From Comamonadaceae bacterium (GTDB lineage Bacteria; Pseudomonadota; Gammaproteobacteria; Burkholderiales; Burkholderiaceae_C): 12,038 nucleotides of DNA. The notes under the pieces were generated by a model, which had not been told where the DNA came from, did no database searches, and saw nothing but the letters and a program-made list of their open reading frames with translations. Numbering within the stretch: the stretch's first letter is position 1; each line of letters opens with the position of its first letter. Shown here piece after piece: positions 7,743 to 12,038 of this stretch. Made by a program: the position numbers and the translations under genes. The stretch spans positions 1-12,038 of the forward strand of contig CANCCE010000076.1 of the NCBI GenBank assembly GCA_947374505.1, written 5' to 3'.

Positions 7743-9133
7743 GCAGCCCGAGGCCATCACTGCGAACCCGACTGGCGCAGCACGTCCTCGTGCCGCTGGT
7801 GATCACTTGGGCCGCCGGCACCGCGGTGACTTTGGCCATGGCGAGTTACTTTGCCGGACAGGCCTTTGACCGCGCCTTGCTCGACGATGCGTATGCCTTG
7901 GCGGCGCACGTGACGCTGGGACCCGTCGGCAAGCCGGGGCTGAACCTGTCCATCGATGACATGGGTACCCTCTTGTTTGACCAAAGCGAGTCGATGTTTT
8001 TTGCGGTGTACGGCGATGAAGGCCAGTTTGTCGGTGGCCATGCCGGTCTGCGGCCGCCTGCTCTTCCGCCGAATGTGAGCTCGCAGTTTTCAGACATGAT
8101 TTATCAGGGGCGCCAGATGCGCAGCGTCAGCCTGCGCCGCACGGAGCCGGTCGAGGTCGAGATTGTCATGGCCCAAACCTCGGCCACACGGACCCGGCTG
8201 TTGCAACGCTTGCTGGTTTACTCCGCTATTCCACAGGCTGTGTTGCTGGTTTTCCTGGCGTGGTGGTTGCGACGCAGCATCGGGCGCGACCTGGATCCGT
8301 TGGCGGCACTGCAGCAGGCGCTGGGCCGGCGCGACGCCAGTGACCTCCGACCCATGCCAGATGATGCAACCACCATGGCCAGCTCAAGGGATGTTGACAA
8401 CTTGCGGCTGGCACTGAACTCTTTGTTGCTGAGGTTGGGTCGGAGCATTGAAGCGCAGCGTGAATTTGCCGGCAACGTGGCACATGAGTTGCGCACGCCG
8501 TTGGCCGGCATACGGGCACAGGCCAGCTATGCGCTGGCGCAACAGTCGCCGGCGGTTTGGCACGAGCAACTGCTGGGCATTGCGCAGGGGGAGCAGCGCG
8601 CAAGTCATCTGGTCGAGCAATTGCTGGCCTTGGCGCGGGCCAACGAAGGTCGCGCGGCTCTGTTTTTACAGCCAGTGCCACTGGATGAGTTGGTGCGTGA
8701 CGTGGTGTTGCGCTTCATGGCCAAGGCTGACGCGGCCGGGTTCGATCTGGGCGCCGAAGGTCTTGAGCAGCCCGTGACCGTGCTGGGTGATGCGGCTTTG
8801 GTGGAAGGTATTTTGGGGAATCTGTTGGACAACGCGTTGCGTTATGCCGTCGGGCCCGATGCCCGTGTCACCGTCAGCATCGTCTTGGAGGGTACGCAGA
8901 TTGTGCTGCGGGTACTCGACAACGGCCCCGGCATGAGCCCGCAAGACCTGCAGTTCTGGGGGGAGCGCTGGGCCTTGGGAGAGGCCGGGCAGCGCTTGGG
9001 GGAGGGCTTTGGTCTGGGCTTGTCGATCGTACGGCGTTACGCCGAATTGCTGGGCGCCGACTTCAGTCTGTCGCCGGGCGCGGACGGCCGCGGTCTTTGC
9101 GCCAGCTTGCGCTTTGGGCCGTCGTCGGCTTGA
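7739..9133 (+). CDS. Membrane sensor histidine kinase (QseC/TctE-like), partner of the upstream regulator
   Basis: This 464-residue kinase has a first membrane helix at about 16-40 and a second at about 158-177. They enclose a periplasmic sensor of about 115 residues that looks like the 2CSK N-terminal type. A HAMP-like linker follows (about 180-235), then the H-box FAGNVAHELRTPL with phospho-His249, the N-box NLLDNALRY (361-369), the G1 box DNGPG (394-398) and the G2 box GFGLGLSI (423-430). It is complete and apparently active. The sensor has no His- or Cys-rich metal cluster, and the H-box differs from that of classical CzcS/CusS heavy-metal sensors, so metal sensing is not shown by sequence. 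Translation is probably coupled to the regulator through the ATGA overlap. The stop lies 20 bp from the convergent purC stop. Confidence 0.92.
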   Translation: MSSPRPSLRTRLAQHVLVPLVITWAAGTAVTLAMASYFAGQAFDRALLDDAYALAAHVTLGPVGKPGLNLSIDDMGTLLFDQSESMFFAVYGDEGQFVGGHAGLRPPALPPNVSSQFSDMIYQGRQMRSVSLRRTEPVEVEIVMAQTSATRTRLLQRLLVYSAIPQAVLLVFLAWWLRRSIGRDLDPLAALQQALGRRDASDLRPMPDDATTMASSRDVDNLRLALNSLLLRLGRSIEAQREFAGNVAHELRTPLAGIRAQASYALAQQSPAVWHEQLLGIAQGEQRASHLVEQLLALARANEGRAALFLQPVPLDELVRDVVLRFMAKADAAGFDLGAEGLEQPVTVLGDAALVEGILGNLLDNALRYAVGPDARVTVSIVLEGTQIVLRVLDNGPGMSPQDLQFWGERWALGEAGQRLGEGFGLGLSIVRRYAELLGADFSLSPGADGRGLCASLRFGPSSA

Positions 9134-9153
9134 CGCTGCCCGCGCGCTTTTCT

Positions 9154-10062
9154 TCAGCTGGTCAAACGGGCTAAAGCTTCTTCATATTTCGCAGCGGTCT
9201 TCAGCGCCACATCCGGCGGCAACTGTGGTGCCGGTGGTGTTTTGTCCCAAGGCTTCCCGTTGATGCGCACGGCTTCCAGCCAGTCGCGCACAAACTGTTT
9301 GTCGTAGCTGGGCGGATTTTGACCGGCGCTGAAGGCTTGCTCGTAACCCTCGATCGGCCAGTAGCGCGAGGAGTCGGGTGTCAGCACCTCGTCCATCAGT
9401 GTCAGCGTGCCGTGTTCGTCAAGGCCAAATTCAAACTTGGTGTCGGCAATGATGATGCCTTTGGTGAGGGCGAAAGCGGCTGCCGTCTGGTAGATCTCAA
9501 TGCTGATTTTTTTGATTTGCGCGGCAAGTTCGGGGCCGACGATGGTTTCGACCTGTTCGTAGCTGATGTTTTCGTCGTGCTCGCCGGCTTCGGCTTTGGC
9601 CGCCGGCGTGAAGATCGGTTCAGGCAGTTGGCTGGCGTTTTTTAAACCGGCTGGCAAGGGCACGCCGCAGACCGATTGCGTGGCTTGGTATTCTTGCCAG
9701 CCGCTGCCGGCCAGGTAGCCGCGCACCACGGCTTCAACCGGAATCGGCTTCAGGCGTTTGACCAACATGGAGCGCTGAGTCACCTGCGGCAGTTCAGCGG
9801 CGGTGACGACACTCTCCGGCGCTTCGCCGGTCAGATGGTTGGGGCAAATGTGGCCGAGTTTGTCAAACCAGAACAAAGCCATTTGCGTCAGCAGCGCGCC
9901 CTTGCCGGGAATCGGCTCCCCCAAAATCACGTCGAAAGCGCTGAGCCTGTCGCTCGCCACCATCAGCAGGCGGTCTTTGCCTACGGCGTAGTTGTCGCGC
10001 ACTTTGCCGCGCGCCAGCAGGGGCAGGGATGTCAGGGTGGAGGTGTGAAGCGCTTGGGTCAT
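9154..10062 (-). CDS. purC: Phosphoribosylaminoimidazole-succinocarboxamide (SAICAR) synthase PurC, long form
   Basis: PurC joins CAIR (the PurE product) and aspartate using ATP to give SAICAR in de novo purine synthesis. The protein has 302 residues, the long form found in many proteobacteria and in yeast Ade1, against about 237 in E. coli. Visible motifs are GKVRDNY (19-25), VASDRLSAFDV (35-45), RGYLAGSGW (114-122), EPIFTP (148-153), HDENIS (162-167), KGIIIADTKFEFG (201-213) and DEVLTPDSSRYW (224-235). The ATG at 10062 puts the first motif at the normal position. It lies 30 bp downstream of fba on the same strand and is probably co-transcribed with it. Its usual downstream partner purE is displaced to the far side of the efflux block. 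Confidence 0.97.
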   Translation of the reverse strand: MTQALHTSTLTSLPLLARGKVRDNYAVGKDRLLMVASDRLSAFDVILGEPIPGKGALLTQMALFWFDKLGHICPNHLTGEAPESVVTAAELPQVTQRSMLVKRLKPIPVEAVVRGYLAGSGWQEYQATQSVCGVPLPAGLKNASQLPEPIFTPAAKAEAGEHDENISYEQVETIVGPELAAQIKKISIEIYQTAAAFALTKGIIIADTKFEFGLDEHGTLTLMDEVLTPDSSRYWPIEGYEQAFSAGQNPPSYDKQFVRDWLEAVRINGKPWDKTPPAPQLPPDVALKTAAKYEEALARLTS

Positions 10063-10092
10063 GTAGGGTCGGTCAACAGTAAAAAACAGCGC

Positions 10093-11157
10093 TCAACGAA
10101 CGACTTGTGCCAGCTCACCGCTGGCGTATTTGGCCGCCACGACCGACAGGCTGTCGCCTTTGATCTTGCTGGCCTGGCCTTCGCAACCGAACTCGATGTA
10201 GCGCTGTTTGCACAGGGCTTTGGCGGCGGCCGTGGCGGGCTTGAGCCATTCACGGGGGTCAAATTTGGAGGGGTTTTCTGCCATGAATTTACGCACGGCG
10301 GCGGTCATGGCCAAGCGAATGTCGGTGTCAATGTTGATCTTGCGCACGCCGAACTGGATGGCTTTTTGAATTTCTTCTACCGGCACACCGTAGGTTTCTT
10401 TCATGTCGCCGCCGTACTGGCGAATGATCGCCAGCAGGTCTTGCGGCACGCTGGACGAACCATGCATGACCAAGTGGGTGCTGGGCAGGCGGCGGTGAAT
10501 TTCTTTGATCAGCTCAATCGCCAGAATGTCACCCGTGGGCTTGCGCGTGAACTTGTAGGCGCCGTGGCTGGTGCCAATGGCAATTGCCAGTGCATCGAGT
10601 TGGGTGCGTTTAACGAAGTCAGCGGCTTGCTCAGGGTCAGTCAGCAACTGGGCGTGGGTCATCACGGCATCGGTGCCATGGCCGTCTTCTTTGTCACCCT
10701 TCATGGTTTCCAGGCTGCCGAGGCAACCGAGTTCGCCTTCGACAGAAACGCCGGTGGCATGGGCCATTTCAACGACTTTGCGCGTGACCTCGACGTTGTA
10801 GTCATAGTCGGCAATGGTCTTGCCATCGGCCAGCAGCGAGCCGTCCATCATGACCGAGCTGAAGCCCAGGTCAATCGCGCCGCGGCAAACGTCAGGGTTC
10901 TGGCCATGGTCTTGGTGCATGACGACGGGAATGTGGGGATAGCTTTCAACCGCCGCTTGGATCAGCCGTTTGAGAAAACCCTCGCCAGCGTATTTGCGGG
11001 CGCCTGCGCTGGCTTGCATGATGACCGGGGCATTGACCTCGTCGGCCGCCTGCATGATGGCTTGCACTTGTTCCAGGTTGTTGACGTTGAACGCTGGAAT
11101 GCCGTAGGTGTTGGCAGCGGCGTGGTCGAGCAGTTCGCGCAAGGAAACGAGGGCCAT
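10093..11157 (-). CDS. fba: Class II fructose-bisphosphate aldolase (betaproteobacterial/Calvin-cycle subtype)
   Basis: This zinc-dependent cytoplasmic aldolase cleaves or forms fructose-1,6-bisphosphate in glycolysis and gluconeogenesis, and in the Calvin cycle where present. The 354-residue protein opens with MALVSLRELLDHAAANTYGIPAFNVNNLEQ, typical of the class IIB subtype (the cbbA/fba form). By family comparison the key residues are Asp83 and His84 in MHQDHGQ, Glu142 in EGELG, His198 in GTSHGAYK and His232 in VMHGSSSVPQ. The ATG at 11157 is preceded by a GGGA Shine-Dalgarno-like element about 10 nt upstream. purC follows after 30 bp. Upstream is a 386-bp gap containing two long palindromes and a possible promoter. 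Calvin-cycle use cannot be judged from this window. Confidence 0.96.
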   Translation of the reverse strand: MALVSLRELLDHAAANTYGIPAFNVNNLEQVQAIMQAADEVNAPVIMQASAGARKYAGEGFLKRLIQAAVESYPHIPVVMHQDHGQNPDVCRGAIDLGFSSVMMDGSLLADGKTIADYDYNVEVTRKVVEMAHATGVSVEGELGCLGSLETMKGDKEDGHGTDAVMTHAQLLTDPEQAADFVKRTQLDALAIAIGTSHGAYKFTRKPTGDILAIELIKEIHRRLPSTHLVMHGSSSVPQDLLAIIRQYGGDMKETYGVPVEEIQKAIQFGVRKINIDTDIRLAMTAAVRKFMAENPSKFDPREWLKPATAAAKALCKQRYIEFGCEGQASKIKGDSLSVVAAKYASGELAQVVR

Positions 11158-11285
11158 GGATGTAATCCCGTGATGTGTATGGATGAGTTGGTAACCGAGG
11201 GTTAAGGTACGATTTTACCTGCTGCCTTTTGCGCTCCGTGCGTGGCCTTTGATAGACCTCAATCTTGGGCGTTGTTCCGGCTCCG
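11158..11285 (-). promoter_or_regulatory. fba upstream region
   Basis: This stretch precedes the fba start. Read toward fba it holds a TAAAAT box (plus 11212-11217) without a clear -35, a GGTAACC palindrome (11190-11196) and a short inverted repeat AGGTA/TACCT (11205-11209 and 11216-11220) around the TAAAAT box. This could be a proximal promoter with a small operator or simply mRNA leader; the sequence does not decide. Confidence 0.3.
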
Positions 11286-11363
11286 GCGTCGATGAGGCGC
11301 TACGGCGGCCGCCTCCTACTGGAGTACCAGAAATCGGCAGCCACCGCAGCGCCTCATCGACGC
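11286..11363. repeat. Long palindromic element 1 (78 bp)
   Basis: The outer 15 bp pair perfectly (11286-11300 with 11349-11363, beginning GCGTCGATGAGGCGC). Pairing continues inward to 11313/11336, giving 25 Watson-Crick pairs out of 28. A three-base internal mismatch follows, and the apex is a CTGG/CCAG mini-hairpin (11319-11322, 11327-11330). The 22 bases at 11317-11338 recur inverted in element 2. No T-run follows on either strand, so a simple intrinsic terminator is unlikely. Confidence 0.8.
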
Positions 11364-11389
11364 AACCGAAGTGCGCCTGAAGTGTTGAA

Positions 11390-11418
11390 ACAATGCGTGC
11401 TAAAAATGTATCGGTCAA
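11390..11418 (-). promoter_or_regulatory. Possible sigma-70 promoter reading toward fba
   Basis: On the minus strand TTGACC (plus 11413-11418, 5 of 6 matches to the -35 consensus) is followed after 17 bp by CATTGT (plus 11390-11395, 3 of 6 matches to -10). It starts directly beside the end of palindromic element 2. If used, the fba mRNA would have a leader of over 200 nt containing element 1. Confidence 0.3.
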
Positions 11419-11490
11419 GGATGAGTGGGTTGGGCAGGTGGCCGATTTCTGGTACCCCAGTATGAGGACGCCGGCCCACCCCACTCACCC
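11419..11490. repeat. Long palindromic element 2 (72 bp), inverted relative to element 1
   Basis: The outer arms 11419-11435 and 11474-11490 pair at 15 of 17 positions (arm begins GGATGAGTGGG). Pairing resumes inward to 11443/11466 with one G-U-type position. The apex is again CTGG/CCAG (11449-11452, 11457-11460) after a three-base internal mismatch. Bases 11441-11462 are the reverse complement of element 1 positions 11317-11338 with one difference in 22. It lies downstream of the pyk stop. On the minus strand a T-rich stretch follows only after about 12 bases, so terminator function is uncertain. Confidence 0.78.
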
Positions 11491-11518
11491 GCCAGCGCCA
11501 AACCAAGACAGCAACAGC

Positions 11519-11536
11519 ACCCGAACCCGAACCCGG
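11519..11536. repeat. Short tandem hexamer ACCCGA/ACCCGA/ACCCGG
   Basis: Three adjacent hexamers, two identical and one with a single change, lie 8 bp beyond the pyk stop codon. This is probably simple low-complexity sequence. The role is unknown. Confidence 0.4.
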
Positions 11537-11543
11537 ACCGGCC

Positions 11544-12038
11544 TCAAGCCACCCGACAAATCTTCAGCATGTTCGTGCCACCCGGTGCACCCATTGGCTC
11601 ACCGCAAGTGATCGCGTAGACGTCACCGCTTTGCACAATATGAAGACGTCGCAAATGATCCTCCGCCTGTTCCAGCGCCGTGTCGCGGTCAACGATGGTG
11701 TCCATCAACAGCGGCCGCACATTCCGGTACAGCGCCATCTTGCGCTGCGTCGCTAAACGTGGCGTCAGGGCGTAAATCGGCACCCGAATGTCGTGACGAC
11801 TCATCCACAGCGGCGTGGAGCCGCTGTCGGTCAACGCGACGATCGCCTTGGCCCCCAAGTGATGCGCCGTGAACAGCGCACCGATCGCAATCGATTGGTC
11901 GATGCGGCTAAAGGTCTTGCCACTGAAGTCGGCCTCTAACTCACCGTACTCGGCTTTTTCGGCCTCCACGCAGATCTTCGCCATCTCCTCGACGGTCTCC
12001 AGCGGAAAGCGGCCGACGGCGGTTTCAGCGCTCAGCAT
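11544..12038 (-). CDS. pyk: Pyruvate kinase, C-terminal part (cut by right window edge)
   Basis: Pyruvate kinase makes pyruvate and ATP from phosphoenolpyruvate and ADP, the last step of glycolysis. The last 164 or so residues are visible. They begin in the conserved MLSAETAVGRFP segment at the end of the catalytic barrel and run through the C-terminal regulatory domain (AIVALTDSGSTPLWMSRHDIRVPIYALTP) to the end ...GGTNMLKICRVA. The Met at the window edge is an internal residue of that motif, not a start codon. The gene reads toward fba, and the two are separated by the 386-bp palindrome region, so fba may or may not be in the same transcript. Confidence 0.95.
   Translation of the reverse strand: MLSAETAVGRFPLETVEEMAKICVEAEKAEYGELEADFSGKTFSRIDQSIAIGALFTAHHLGAKAIVALTDSGSTPLWMSRHDIRVPIYALTPRLATQRKMALYRNVRPLLMDTIVDRDTALEQAEDHLRRLHIVQSGDVYAITCGEPMGAPGGTNMLKICRVA

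Noticed and set aside
288..9153. Active transposon or integrative element carrying the efflux genes
   Set aside because: No transposase, integrase, terminal inverted repeats, target duplication or tRNA was found at the block ends.
9676..11205. Plus-strand open frame of 509 codons opposite purC and fba
   Set aside because: It is antisense to two clearly recognised genes, Gly/His/Val-rich without any family motif, and explained by high-GC codon bias keeping the reverse frame open.
11215..11484. Small open frames on both strands in the fba-pyk gap (also plus 11265-11465 and 11393-11611)
   Set aside because: They run through the palindromic elements, share the YQKSA and PISGTPV peptides only because the repeat is translated in both orientations, and lack ribosome-binding sites.
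11419..11490. Palindrome 2 as a plain intrinsic terminator of pyk
   Set aside because: The stem is long and interrupted, and the nearest T-run on the minus strand starts about 12 bases after it, too far for a standard terminator. The shared core with element 1 points to another role.

Overview
The window reads as a chromosomal segment of a betaproteobacterium, most likely of the Comamonadaceae (Rhodoferax/Polaromonas-like). This is inferred from the high GC content, the pyk-fba-purC-purE order of housekeeping genes on one strand, the long-form SAICAR synthase and the 354-residue class II aldolase of the autotroph/betaproteobacterial subtype. No database comparison was possible.

The flanks are housekeeping genes, all on the minus strand. 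From right to left they are the 3' part of pyruvate kinase (pyk, cut by the right edge), class II fructose-bisphosphate aldolase (fba), SAICAR synthase (purC) and, at the left edge, the N-terminal part of purE (cut by the left edge). Between purC and purE lies about 8.9 kb of other genes. Directly left of purC is a plus-strand response regulator/sensor kinase pair, with its ATG overlapping the previous stop. Divergent from it, across an 87-bp intergenic region, runs a complete czcCBA-type tripartite metal-efflux operon on the minus strand: outer-membrane factor, lipoprotein periplasmic adaptor and HME-RND pump. A plus-strand thioredoxin-TPR gene (CnoX/YbbN-like) converges on the end of czcA and starts divergently from purE.

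The likely working unit of the insert is the two-component system controlling czcCBA from the shared intergenic region, which holds three CTGACCG direct repeats, two of them spaced 11 bp apart. The efflux complex would move divalent heavy-metal cations out of the cell. The regulator pair looks more like QseBC/TctDE-type systems than classical CzcRS/CusRS, so the metal link rests on position only.

The most unusual non-coding signal is in the 386-bp gap between fba and pyk. It holds two long palindromes (78 and 72 bp) in opposite orientation. They share a nearly identical 22-bp core across the apex and the same pairing layout, but their outer stems have different sequences and each still pairs with itself. 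A possible leftward promoter for fba lies between them. No tRNA, rRNA, CRISPR array, transposase or integrase was seen.
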